In this document: piece after piece, positions 1-6,051 of the stretch | How the letters are laid out: every line of letters begins with the position of its first letter | Numbering within the stretch: position 1 is the first letter of the stretch | Source: Actinomycetota bacterium | GTDB lineage: Bacteria; Actinomycetota; Actinomycetes; Nanopelagicales; Nanopelagicaceae | DNA: 6,051 nt | Assembly: GCA_026392775.1 (NCBI GenBank) | Contig: JAPLBK010000085.1 | Span: forward strand, 1-6,051 | Direction: 5' to 3' | Notes under the pieces: model-generated | Database searches by the model: none | Told to the model about the DNA's origin: nothing | Seen by the model: only the letters and a program-made list of their open reading frames with translations | Position numbers and translations under genes: made by a program

Positions 1-384
1 TTCAACTACTGCGCGGTTCCCACTCTCTCCATACCAACCGATAGCACTTGCAGAGATAAATACTTGTGGCTTTAGTTCTGCAACAGCTTTAGCGATAGCA
101 GTGGTGCCAAGTAAGCGGGAGTTGAGAATTTCTGATTTAAATTTCTTAGTCCATCGCTTATCGCCAACTCCAGCACCTGCTAAGTGAATGATTGCATCCA
201 CTCCAGCAAGGGGAGCTAAATCAACAAAACCTGTTTGTGGGTCCCACTGCACTTCATCAGATGCAACTGGTGCGCGGCGTACTAAGCGTTGAACTGTGTG
301 ACCTTCACTTTTTAAATGACCAACAAGTGCTGTGCCAATTAGGCCAGATGAGCCGCTAATTGCGATTCTTTGAGGAACGCGCAT
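1..384 (-). CDS. TIGR01777-type NAD(P)-dependent epimerase-like protein, 3' part beyond the window
   Basis: The first 128 residues of an extended-SDR protein are visible; the rest lies left of the window. The start is the ATG at 382-384, 6 bases after the stop of the E2 gene. There is no good Shine-Dalgarno sequence, so translational coupling to the upstream gene is likely. Visible hallmarks are an N-terminal Rossmann loop, GSSGLIG at residues 11-17 (GxxGxxG, dinucleotide binding), HLAGAGVGDKRWT near residues 68-80, SRLLGT near residues 89-94, and SASAIGWYG near residues 111-119. This combination is typical of the TIGR01777 / YfcH-SDR39U1 family, whose substrate is generally unknown. In Mycobacterium tuberculosis the homologous position is Rv2216, between the E2 gene and lipB. 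By analogy lipB and lipA may follow to the left, but this is not visible here. The family call is firm; the biochemical function is not known. Confidence 0.88.
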   Translation of the reverse strand, partial: MRVPQRIAISGSSGLIGTALVGHLKSEGHTVQRLVRRAPVASDEVQWDPQTGFVDLAPLAGVDAIIHLAGAGVGDKRWTKKFKSEILNSRLLGTTAIAKAVAELKPQVFISASAIGWYGESGNRAVVE

Positions 385-390
385 TATTTC

Positions 391-2028
391 TTAGAGTCCC
401 AAATCAGATTCGAAAGCGCCGCCTTCTAGACGCTCTTTCAAAGTGACAAGGAAGCGTGCTGCATCTGCCCCGTCAACTACACGGTGATCGTATGAAAGAC
501 CGAGGTAAACCATTGAACGAATAGCAATTGTCTCTCCGCCATCTTCGCCACGAACAACCATAGGACGCTTTACAACTGCGCCTAGACCAAGGATTGCCAC
601 CTGTGGTTGGTTAATGATGGGTGTGTCAAAGAGTGCCCCGCGGCTACCAGTATTTGTAAGTGTGAAAGTTCCGCCACCTAATTCATCTGGGGTTACCTTG
701 TTATCGCGCGTGCGAGCAGCTAGATCTGAAATCTTTCGTGCAATTCCGCCCATGTTCAAATCACCAGCATTAGCAATAACAGGAACAAGGAGTCCGCGTT
801 CTGTATCAACTGCAATTCCTAAGTGCTCTGTGCCGTGATAAGTAATCTGATTACCCTCAACTGATGAGTTAAGAACTGGGTGTTGTTTAAGTGCTTCACA
901 CACAGCAACGGCAAAGAATGGAAGGAATGAGAGCTTGACACCTTCACGGGCCTCAAATGAAGCCTTTGCTTTTTCGCGCAGTCGAGAAATCTTTGTAACA
1001 TCAACTTCCACCACAGTTGTGAGCTGGGCACTGACCTGAAGTGATTCAACCATTCTGGCTGCAATGACTTTGCGTAGTCGAGACATTGTCACTGTTGTTC
1101 CACGAAGTGGAGACACTGCAACAGGTGCTGACTTGGATGCAGAAGGCGCTGAAGGTGCTGAAGCTATTGGTGCAGGTGCTGAATATGTAGGTGCTACAGG
1201 TTTTGCTAGTGATTCCACATCCTCACGGCGAATACGTCCGCCAATTCCAGTTCCCTTGACAGTTGCAAGATTAATTCCGAGTTCATTTGCAAGCTTTCGA
1301 ACCAGGGGAGTGACATAAGCATCAACGGGTTGTGTGAGCGGGGCTGCCGCTGCAACTGGTGCAGGTGCTGCAACCACAGGGACTGGTGTTGTCACAACAG
1401 GTGCTGCAACAACTGGTGCTGGTTTTGGCGCCGCAGGTGCTGCAACTGGAGCTGCGCTACTTGTTCCAATTAATCCAAGCCGAGCTCCCACGGGAACTGT
1501 TGAATCAACGGCAACATCAATTGCCAATAAAGTTCCAGCAACTGGTGAAGGGATCTCTGTGTCAACCTTGTCAGTTGAAACCTCTAGTAATGCTTCATCG
1601 ACAGCAACCGAGTCACCAATATTTTTTAACCAACGTGTAACAGTTCCTTCACTCACGCTCTCACCTAATGCAGGCATTGTGATTACTGTTCCAGCAGATG
1701 AGGCGGCAGGAGCAGCTGGTGCTGCAGGTGGCGGTGTGACTGGTGCTGCAGGAGCGGCAGCCACTGGCGCAGATGGAGCAGGCGCCGCAGCACCATCGGC
1801 GATGATTGCTAACTCTGCGCCAACTGGAACTGTTTGATCCACTTGAACAACAATTTTTGTAAGAGTTCCAGCAACTGGAGAAGGAATCTCGGTATCAACT
1901 TTGTCAGTTGAAACCTCAAGAAGTGGTTCATCAACATTGACATGGTCGCCTTCGGACTTTAACCAACGTGTAACTGTTCCTTCACTAACACTTTCACCAA
2001 GTGCTGGCATCGTTACGGAAAATGTCAT
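391..2028 (-). CDS. dlaT: Dihydrolipoamide acyltransferase (E2 of a 2-oxoacid dehydrogenase complex), two lipoyl domains
   Basis: This 545-residue E2 core enzyme transfers the acyl group from its own lipoyl arm to CoA. Lipoyl domain 1 (about residues 5-77) and domain 2 (about 116-188) each carry the [12 protein letters not shown] loop, with lipoylated lysines K43 and K154. An Ala/Pro linker follows each (79-113 and 189-234). Next come the peripheral-subunit binding domain (about 236-275, [13 protein letters not shown] to GGRIRREDV), another Ala/Pro/Ser linker (276-310), and the catalytic domain (about 311-545). The catalytic motif is SYDHRVVDG, with H515 and D519. The ATG at 2028 is chosen because AAGGAG lies 8 bases upstream and the first lipoyl domain begins at once; an upstream in-frame extension of 32 residues overlaps lpd in another frame and looks non-coding. 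Annotation pipelines usually call such proteins SucB. In mycobacteria and corynebacteria the family member is the pyruvate dehydrogenase E2, so acetyl rather than succinyl transfer is the likelier role. Confidence 0.95.
   Translation of the reverse strand: MTFSVTMPALGESVSEGTVTRWLKSEGDHVNVDEPLLEVSTDKVDTEIPSPVAGTLTKIVVQVDQTVPVGAELAIIADGAAAPAPSAPVAAAPAAPVTPPPAAPAAPAASSAGTVITMPALGESVSEGTVTRWLKNIGDSVAVDEALLEVSTDKVDTEIPSPVAGTLLAIDVAVDSTVPVGARLGLIGTSSAAPVAAPAAPKPAPVVAAPVVTTPVPVVAAPAPVAAAAPLTQPVDAYVTPLVRKLANELGINLATVKGTGIGGRIRREDVESLAKPVAPTYSAPAPIASAPSAPSASKSAPVAVSPLRGTTVTMSRLRKVIAARMVESLQVSAQLTTVVEVDVTKISRLREKAKASFEAREGVKLSFLPFFAVAVCEALKQHPVLNSSVEGNQITYHGTEHLGIAVDTERGLLVPVIANAGDLNMGGIARKISDLAARTRDNKVTPDELGGGTFTLTNTGSRGALFDTPIINQPQVAILGLGAVVKRPMVVRGEDGGETIAIRSMVYLGLSYDHRVVDGADAARFLVTLKERLEGGAFESDLGL
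1465..2016 (-). repeat. Internal tandem duplication encoding the two lipoyl domains
   Basis: Residues 5-77 and 116-188 of the E2 are two copies of the same domain, offset by 111 codons (333 bases). The 19-residue stretches 6-24 and 117-135 are identical, as are residues 38-56 and 149-167 around the lipoyl lysines. At DNA level the copies share exact runs, for example ttgtcagttgaaacctc at 1568 and at 1901, but differ at many synonymous sites. This indicates an old duplication kept similar by selection rather than a recent one. The segment between the copies (about 1690-1794) encodes the Ala/Pro linker and is low-complexity. Confidence 0.93.
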
Positions 2029-2036
2029 TATTTTCT

Positions 2037-2042
2037 CTCCTT
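2037..2042 (-). promoter_or_regulatory. Ribosome binding site of the E2 gene
   Basis: The minus strand reads AAGGAG, 8 bases before the ATG at 2028, inside the 16-base gap after the lpd stop codon. It decides the start of the E2 gene against a longer in-frame extension that would overlap lpd. Confidence 0.88.
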
Positions 2043-2044
2043 GG

Positions 2045-3412
2045 TTATCCGTGTGCGTGAAGCGGTTTGCCTGCAAGAGCCATATGAGCTTCGCCCATTG
2101 CCTCAGACAGTGTTGGGTGTGCATGAATCAGGGATGCAACATCGGTTGCCCGTGCTTGCCAGTTAAAGATTAACTCTGCTTCAGCTAGTAGCTCACCGAC
2201 GCGCGCACCGACCATGTGAACTCCAAGGATTGGGCCATCTTTTTCGCCAACGAGTTTGATTGAACCAGCAGTACCAAGAATCTGTGCCTTACCGTTTCCA
2301 GCCAAGTCATAGCTAAGTTCAACAACATCATGGCCACGCTTCTTAGCCTCTGCAGTTGTTAAACCAACGGATGCAACTTCAGGATCTGAGTAGGTAACAC
2401 GTGGAATGCCATCATAGTTAATTGGGCGTGGATTCAATCCTGCAATCTCCTCGGCAACGAGCATTCCTTCAGCAAAACCAACATGGGCTAACTGCTGCGT
2501 TGGAATCAAGTCTCCAACGGCCCAGATGCCAGGCACGTTGGTGCGGCACTTGTTATCAACGATTACATAACCACGATCTATCGTGACTCCCTGCTCTTCA
2601 TAGCCAAGGTTTGCAGATACTGGACCGCGTCCAACAGAGACCAGCAAGAGATCGGCAGTGAACTCTTTGCCATCTTCTAGAGTGATGGTTACGCCCTTTT
2701 TGCTCTTGCTAGCAGATTTAAACTTGACGCCAAGCTCAAAATTAATTCCACGTTTGCGGAAAGCTCGCTCTAACTGCTTACTGGAGCTCTCATCCTCAAG
2801 AGCAATGAGGTGAGGCAGACCTTCAATAATTGTTACCTCTGACCCAAAAGATTTCCAGACAGATGCAAACTCGCAACCAATGACACCGCCGCCTAGAACG
2901 ATGACAGATTTTGGAACATAATCCATCTTCGTTCCATGATCGGAAGTAATGATCTGCTTGCCATCAATTTCTAGGCCAGGCAATGTGCGGGCATATGAGC
3001 CAGTTGCAAGAATGATGTTTTTGCCAGTGTAACGCTGGCCGTTAACTTCAATAGTGTCTTTAGAAACTAACTTTCCATGACCTTCAATGTATGTGATGTT
3101 TCTTGACTTAACTAAACCTTGTAGGCCTTTATGCAGACGGGAGATGACACCGTCCTTATATGTATTGACGCCATCCATATCGATGCCATTAAAAGTGGAT
3201 TTAACGCCGAACTTAGATCCTTCACGAGCACCATCTGCGATTTCAGCTGAGTGTAAAAGCGCTTTTGTTGGAATGCAGCCCTTGTGAAGACAGGTTCCAC
3301 CAACTTTGTCGGCTTCGATGAGTGCAACTGAGAGGCCAAGTTGTGCACTTCGCAAAGCGCAGGCATAGCCGCCGCTTCCGCCACCCAGAATCACTAGATC
3401 AAATTGCGACAC
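2045..3412 (-). CDS. lpd: Dihydrolipoamide dehydrogenase (E3 / glycine cleavage L-protein)
   Basis: This FAD flavoenzyme re-oxidises dihydrolipoamide with NAD+ for 2-oxoacid dehydrogenase complexes and for the glycine cleavage system. The 455 residues match the usual family length. The FAD-binding GGGSGG lies at residues 10-15. The redox-active disulfide is C41/C46 in GGTCLHKGC. The NAD-binding glycine loop LGGGVIG is at 173-179, a second FAD motif GIWAVGD is at 295-301, and the dimer-interface catalytic pair H432/E437 sits in HAHPTLSE. All catalytic residues are intact. The start codon is GTG at 3410-3412; an AAAAGGGG purine run lies 7 bases upstream and the Rossmann strand begins directly after it. 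The gene sits 45 bases after the aminopeptidase and 16 bases before the E2 gene, with no hairpin terminator seen, so co-transcription is likely. Its position next to E2 suggests it serves that complex; the nearby gcvT makes a shared L-protein role plausible, by inference. Confidence 0.97.
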   Translation of the reverse strand: MSQFDLVILGGGSGGYACALRSAQLGLSVALIEADKVGGTCLHKGCIPTKALLHSAEIADGAREGSKFGVKSTFNGIDMDGVNTYKDGVISRLHKGLQGLVKSRNITYIEGHGKLVSKDTIEVNGQRYTGKNIILATGSYARTLPGLEIDGKQIITSDHGTKMDYVPKSVIVLGGGVIGCEFASVWKSFGSEVTIIEGLPHLIALEDESSSKQLERAFRKRGINFELGVKFKSASKSKKGVTITLEDGKEFTADLLLVSVGRGPVSANLGYEEQGVTIDRGYVIVDNKCRTNVPGIWAVGDLIPTQQLAHVGFAEGMLVAEEIAGLNPRPINYDGIPRVTYSDPEVASVGLTTAEAKKRGHDVVELSYDLAGNGKAQILGTAGSIKLVGEKDGPILGVHMVGARVGELLAEAELIFNWQARATDVASLIHAHPTLSEAMGEAHMALAGKPLHAHG

Positions 3413-3419
3413 TCAACTA

Positions 3420-3427
3420 CCCCTTTT
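3420..3427 (-). promoter_or_regulatory. Likely ribosome binding site of lpd
   Basis: The minus strand reads AAAAGGGG, ending 7 bases before the GTG start at 3412. It is an imperfect but well-placed Shine-Dalgarno-like purine run in the 45-base gap after the aminopeptidase stop, and it supports the non-ATG start. Confidence 0.65.
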
Positions 3428-3457
3428 ACCCGTGCTTAGGTCTCTATCTTGCCGTAC

Positions 3458-4948
3458 CTACGCCTGTTCGACCAATCTCACGAGTGAGCGCATGCTCACA
3501 CCTGTGCCACCTACTGGCGTGTATCCGTGAGCCTTGCCCTCATTGTAGGCAGGGCCTGCAATATCAAGGTGCAGCCATGGAAGTTCATCACTGACAAACT
3601 CTTTTAAAAATAGGCCGGCCACCATCATGCCGCCATTCTTATCTCCAATATTGGCAAGATCTGCAACAGGAGAATCCAGTGAAGCACGAAGCTCTACCGG
3701 CAAAGGCATGGGCCAGAACTGCTCACCGGTTTCTTTAGTAATAGCAATAAATGCATCACTAAAACTTTGATTGTTTGTCATGACCGCACCCGTGCGAGTT
3801 CCAAGTGCTATTACTTGTGCGCCAGTCAACGTTGCCACATCGATGATGCCATCAAGCTTATTTTTACTTGATTGGGCCTTCATTAATCCATCAGCAAGCA
3901 CTAAGCGGCCTTCAGCATCGGGGTTGAGAACTTCAACGGTTTTGCCACCAAAGATTGTGATGACATCGCTAGGACGAGTCGCTGTATCACTTGGCATATT
4001 TTCAGCAAGTGGAGCCCAGCATTCAATTGCTACTGGTAAACCAAGTTCTGCAATAGCAAGTGTTGCAGCACATACCGCTGCCGCACCGCTCATATCGCAC
4101 TTCATTGCTTCCATACCGAGACCGGCCTTGAGATTGAGTCCACCTGTATCAAAAGTAATTCCTTTACCAACAAAAGCAAAGCGCTTAACGTTTTTGGCTT
4201 TAGGAGTGTATGAAATATGAAGCAAACGTGGGGGATTAGCCGAACCTTGGCCCACACCAATAATTCCACCAAAGCCTTGAGATTTAAGTTGCTTCTCAAC
4301 CCAGATAGTTACTTTTAATCCAGCCTTCATACCACCGGCTGCCTTAACACTTGCAGTTAATTTCTTAGTAAAAGTCTCCGGATATAAATGGCTAGGGGGA
4401 GTATTAACCAGATCTCGCACAAGATGGGTGTACTTAGCGATAATTAATGCGCGAACGGTGATCTCTTTAGCTTCACTCTTTCCAGCAAGCTTTGAAAAGA
4501 TTGTTGCCGACTTTAACGCGCTCTTGTGGTCGGCCTTTGTCGAGCCGCGGAACTCATTAAAATCATATGCTCCGAGTGCCGCGCCCTCTGCAACGGCGCT
4601 CACACCTGCTAGATCGCGCGTGGGAAGGGCAAAAGTTGCCCCAGCATTTCCAGCTAAGGCTCTGGCGGCACTACCTGCAGCTCTGCGCAAACTCTCATGA
4701 GAATAATAAGAAGACTTTGAACCAAGACCCGTGAAGACCATGAGGCGCGCTGGTCCACCAGGCATCTTTGTTACTTCATCTGCTTTTCCAGTTGCACCCA
4801 TCTCAAGCAAAGAAGCTAAAAGTGATTTTGAATCAAGAGCTAAATCACCTGATTCGATGGCGATGCCACCTTTTGTGTTGGTGCTAACCAGTCCCACAAC
4901 AAGGAGATCATCTTTGACGAGGCCATCTGAGATTTTGAGTGTTGTCAT
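3458..4948 (-). CDS. pepA: Leucyl aminopeptidase, cytosol aminopeptidase family M17
   Basis: This two-metal exopeptidase removes N-terminal residues from peptides in the cytoplasm and normally works as a hexamer. From the ATG at 4948 it has 496 residues, the usual family length, with a variable N-terminal macro-like domain and a C-terminal catalytic domain. Metal and catalytic residues are all present, at a constant offset of 12 from bovine lens aminopeptidase: K262, D267 and K274 in the KGITFD/LNLK segment, D285 in MKCDMSGAA, and D344, E346 and R348 in NPDAEGRL. The family signature is normally NTDAEGRL; here the second residue is proline (codon CCC). A GTG at 4984 would add 12 residues. The ATG is preferred because a -10-like TACGCT ends 7 bases before it, suggesting a leaderless transcript, and because the GTG lies almost against the divergent gcvT start. 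Mycobacterial pepB sits in the same neighbourhood. It is probably the first gene of the lpd-E2 operon. Confidence 0.94.
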   Translation of the reverse strand: MTTLKISDGLVKDDLLVVGLVSTNTKGGIAIESGDLALDSKSLLASLLEMGATGKADEVTKMPGGPARLMVFTGLGSKSSYYSHESLRRAAGSAARALAGNAGATFALPTRDLAGVSAVAEGAALGAYDFNEFRGSTKADHKSALKSATIFSKLAGKSEAKEITVRALIIAKYTHLVRDLVNTPPSHLYPETFTKKLTASVKAAGGMKAGLKVTIWVEKQLKSQGFGGIIGVGQGSANPPRLLHISYTPKAKNVKRFAFVGKGITFDTGGLNLKAGLGMEAMKCDMSGAAAVCAATLAIAELGLPVAIECWAPLAENMPSDTATRPSDVITIFGGKTVEVLNPDAEGRLVLADGLMKAQSSKNKLDGIIDVATLTGAQVIALGTRTGAVMTNNQSFSDAFIAITKETGEQFWPMPLPVELRASLDSPVADLANIGDKNGGMMVAGLFLKEFVSDELPWLHLDIAGPAYNEGKAHGYTPVGGTGVSMRSLVRLVEQA

Positions 4949-4955
4949 AGGCGTC

Positions 4956-4961
4956 AGCGTA
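4956..4961 (-). promoter_or_regulatory. Putative -10 element for the pepA-lpd-dlaT operon (leaderless)
   Basis: The minus strand reads TACGCT, matching the actinobacterial TANNNT pattern, and is followed by exactly 7 bases and then ATG (4948). No Shine-Dalgarno sequence precedes that ATG. A weak -35-like GTGAAA lies 17 bases further upstream (4979-4984), matching 4 of 6 bases of TTGACA. The reading is a prediction; spacing is the main support. Confidence 0.5.
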
Positions 4962-4974
4962 ATAGATGTATTGG

Positions 4975-4980
4975 TAGGTT
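4975..4980 (+). promoter_or_regulatory. Putative -10 element for gcvT (leaderless)
   Basis: The plus strand reads TAGGTT (TANNNT pattern), followed by 7 bases and the gcvT ATG at 4988, so transcription could begin at the start codon itself. There is no Shine-Dalgarno sequence before the ATG. No convincing -35 box is visible at 16-18 bases upstream. It mirrors the arrangement on the opposite strand. Confidence 0.5.
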
Positions 4981-4987
4981 TCACACT

Positions 4988-6051
4988 ATGAAGCGTTCAC
5001 CTTTACATGAGAAGCATCTCGCCCGAAATGCCAAGATGGCTGATTTTGGCGGTTGGCTGATGCCCATCGAGTATCCAGGGGCTGGAGTACTGGCTGAGCA
5101 CGCCGCAGTCCGTGAAAAGGTAGGAGTTTTTGATGTTTCGCATTTAGGCAAAGCCAGTGTGACTGGAAAAGGAGCTCTGAAGTTCCTCAACTCTATGTTC
5201 ACTAATGATTTGAGGAGAATTGGAAACGGTTTTGCCCAATACACCCTGCTCTGTAATGAAAATGGTGGAGTCATTGATGATCTCATCGCATATCGCAATA
5301 GTAAAGATGATTTCTTTTTAGTCCCAAATGCCGCAAATACCACTGATGTGGTTGCGACTCTGCAGGCCCATGTTCCAGCTGGAATTACCGTTACCAATTT
5401 GCATACCGACTATGCAGTCATTGCCGTGCAGGGACCACTAGCACCACAAGTCATGCAATCACTGGGCGTAAATACCAATATTGATTACATGGCTTTTGAC
5501 AAGGTCAATATTGGCGGCGCAGAAGTAATTCTCTGCCGCACCGGTTACACAGGTGAACTGGGCTACGAACTACTTCCTAAAACCGCAGATGCTTCTAAAG
5601 TCTGGGATGCAATCGTTGCAGCTATAGAGCCAGTCGGTGGATTGGTCTGCGGACTCGGAGCACGCGACACTCTGCGCACTGAAATGGGCTATCCACTTCA
5701 TGGTCATGAACTCTCATTAGAAATTACTCCAGTTGAAGCCAGTGCAACGTGGGCTATCGGTTGGGATAAGGGTGAATTTTTAGGTTCTAGCGTTTTGAAA
5801 TCTCAGAATGACCAAGGGGTTAAGCATCGAAGCGCAGCCGTTAAATCTTTGGACCGCGGCATTCCTCGTGGTGGAATGAGTGTGAAAACAAAAGATGGCG
5901 CAGCTCTTGGTGAAGTAACGAGTGGGACTTTTTCACCATCTCTTAAAGTCGGAATAGGAATCGCGCTCCTTGATGCATCTGTGAAAATCGGTGATCAATT
6001 GGTCATTGATGTGCGAGGTCGCGATTCAATGGTGGAAGTTGTAAAACTTCC
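4988..6051 (+). CDS. gcvT: Aminomethyltransferase, glycine cleavage system T-protein, 3' end cut by window
   Basis: GcvT takes the aminomethyl group from the lipoyl arm of H-protein, releases ammonia and forms 5,10-methylene-tetrahydrofolate. The frame is open from the ATG at 4988 to the window edge, giving 354 full codons with no stop. T-proteins are usually about 360-375 residues, so only a short tail is missing. Family motifs in order are ADFGGWLMP (residues 18-26), FDVSHLGKASVTG (48-60), GGVIDDLIAYR (93-103, holding the conserved aspartates D97/D98 near the folate site), NAANTTD (114-120), RTGYTGELGYEL (184-195) and GLGARDTLRTEMGYPLHGHEL (222-242). The C-terminal barrel region follows (about 280-354). 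The conserved FGGW segment begins close to the start, so the start is well placed. The gene is divergent from the aminopeptidase, as gcvT is near pepB in mycobacteria. It depends on lipoylated H-protein and on an L-protein (lpd), which links it functionally to the neighbouring operon. Confidence 0.96.
   Translation, partial: MKRSPLHEKHLARNAKMADFGGWLMPIEYPGAGVLAEHAAVREKVGVFDVSHLGKASVTGKGALKFLNSMFTNDLRRIGNGFAQYTLLCNENGGVIDDLIAYRNSKDDFFLVPNAANTTDVVATLQAHVPAGITVTNLHTDYAVIAVQGPLAPQVMQSLGVNTNIDYMAFDKVNIGGAEVILCRTGYTGELGYELLPKTADASKVWDAIVAAIEPVGGLVCGLGARDTLRTEMGYPLHGHELSLEITPVEASATWAIGWDKGEFLGSSVLKSQNDQGVKHRSAAVKSLDRGIPRGGMSVKTKDGAALGEVTSGTFSPSLKVGIGIALLDASVKIGDQLVIDVRGRDSMVEVVKL

Noticed and set aside
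1327..1464. Short tandem ggtgct/gctgca-like repeats resembling a simple sequence repeat locus
   Set aside because: They are irregular and stay in frame as the Ala/Pro/Val linker between lipoyl domain 2 and the subunit-binding domain, an expected feature of E2 proteins.
1334..1837. Long plus-strand open frame (167 codons), Ala/Gly/Thr-rich, opposite the E2 linkers
   Set aside because: It is the antisense of Ala/Pro linker and lipoyl coding sequence; its low-complexity composition follows from repeated Ala and Pro codons, there is no start signal, and the minus-strand gene has firm homology.
2029..2124. 32-residue N-terminal extension of the E2 in the same frame
   Set aside because: It overlaps the 3' end of lpd in another frame, does not resemble a lipoyl domain, and a good Shine-Dalgarno sequence places the start at 2028.
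3413..3457. Possible terminator or separate promoter between pepA and lpd
   Set aside because: No inverted repeat followed by a T-run is visible on the minus strand, and no TANNNT element stands at a useful distance; only a Shine-Dalgarno-like run before lpd was supportable.
4949..4987. Glycine riboswitch upstream of gcvT
   Set aside because: The gap is only 39 bases and there is no room for an aptamer; the start appears leaderless.
4981..5397. Minus-strand open frame of 138 codons within gcvT
   Set aside because: It is antisense to a clearly conserved GcvT coding region and has no recognisable domain or start signal.

Overview
The window holds ordinary core metabolism, densely packed, with nothing that looks like mobile DNA, CRISPR, RNA genes or a new defence-type system. 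Gene order and protein style point to a high-level actinobacterial affiliation. The order gcvT (divergent) / leucyl aminopeptidase / dihydrolipoamide acyltransferase / TIGR01777-type epimerase matches the Mycobacterium tuberculosis region Rv2211c-Rv2213-Rv2215-Rv2216, which continues into lipB-lipA. By eye the base composition is moderate rather than GC-rich, and the gene spacings are 6, 16, 45 and about 39 bases. That would suit a streamlined, low-GC free-living actinobacterium such as the freshwater acI/Nanopelagicales group. This placement is inference from gene order and compactness, not a database match.

Layout. On the minus strand, read from about 4948 down to 1, four genes lie head to tail: a leucyl aminopeptidase (M17), dihydrolipoamide dehydrogenase (E3), a two-lipoyl-domain dihydrolipoamide acyltransferase (E2), and the N-terminal 128 residues of an NAD-dependent epimerase-like protein cut by the window edge. 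On the plus strand from 4988, the glycine cleavage T-protein (gcvT) runs off the right edge, probably lacking only a few C-terminal residues. No terminator-like hairpin was seen between the minus-strand genes, so they probably form one operon. No gene-free stretch exceeds 45 bases.

The divergent gap between the aminopeptidase and gcvT is the most informative non-coding segment. Each strand carries a TANNNT -10-like hexamer ending exactly 7 bases before an ATG (4956-4961 for the minus strand, 4975-4980 for the plus strand). Neither start has a recognisable Shine-Dalgarno sequence. This is the arrangement expected of two leaderless transcripts, which are common in Actinobacteria, and it argues for an aminopeptidase start at 4948 rather than the longer GTG start at 4984.

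The shared theme is lipoamide-dependent carbon metabolism. E2 carries the lipoyl arms, E3 re-oxidises them, and E3 also serves as the L-protein of the glycine cleavage system in which GcvT acts on the lipoyl-bound aminomethyl group. No E1 subunit is present in the window, so it must be encoded elsewhere.
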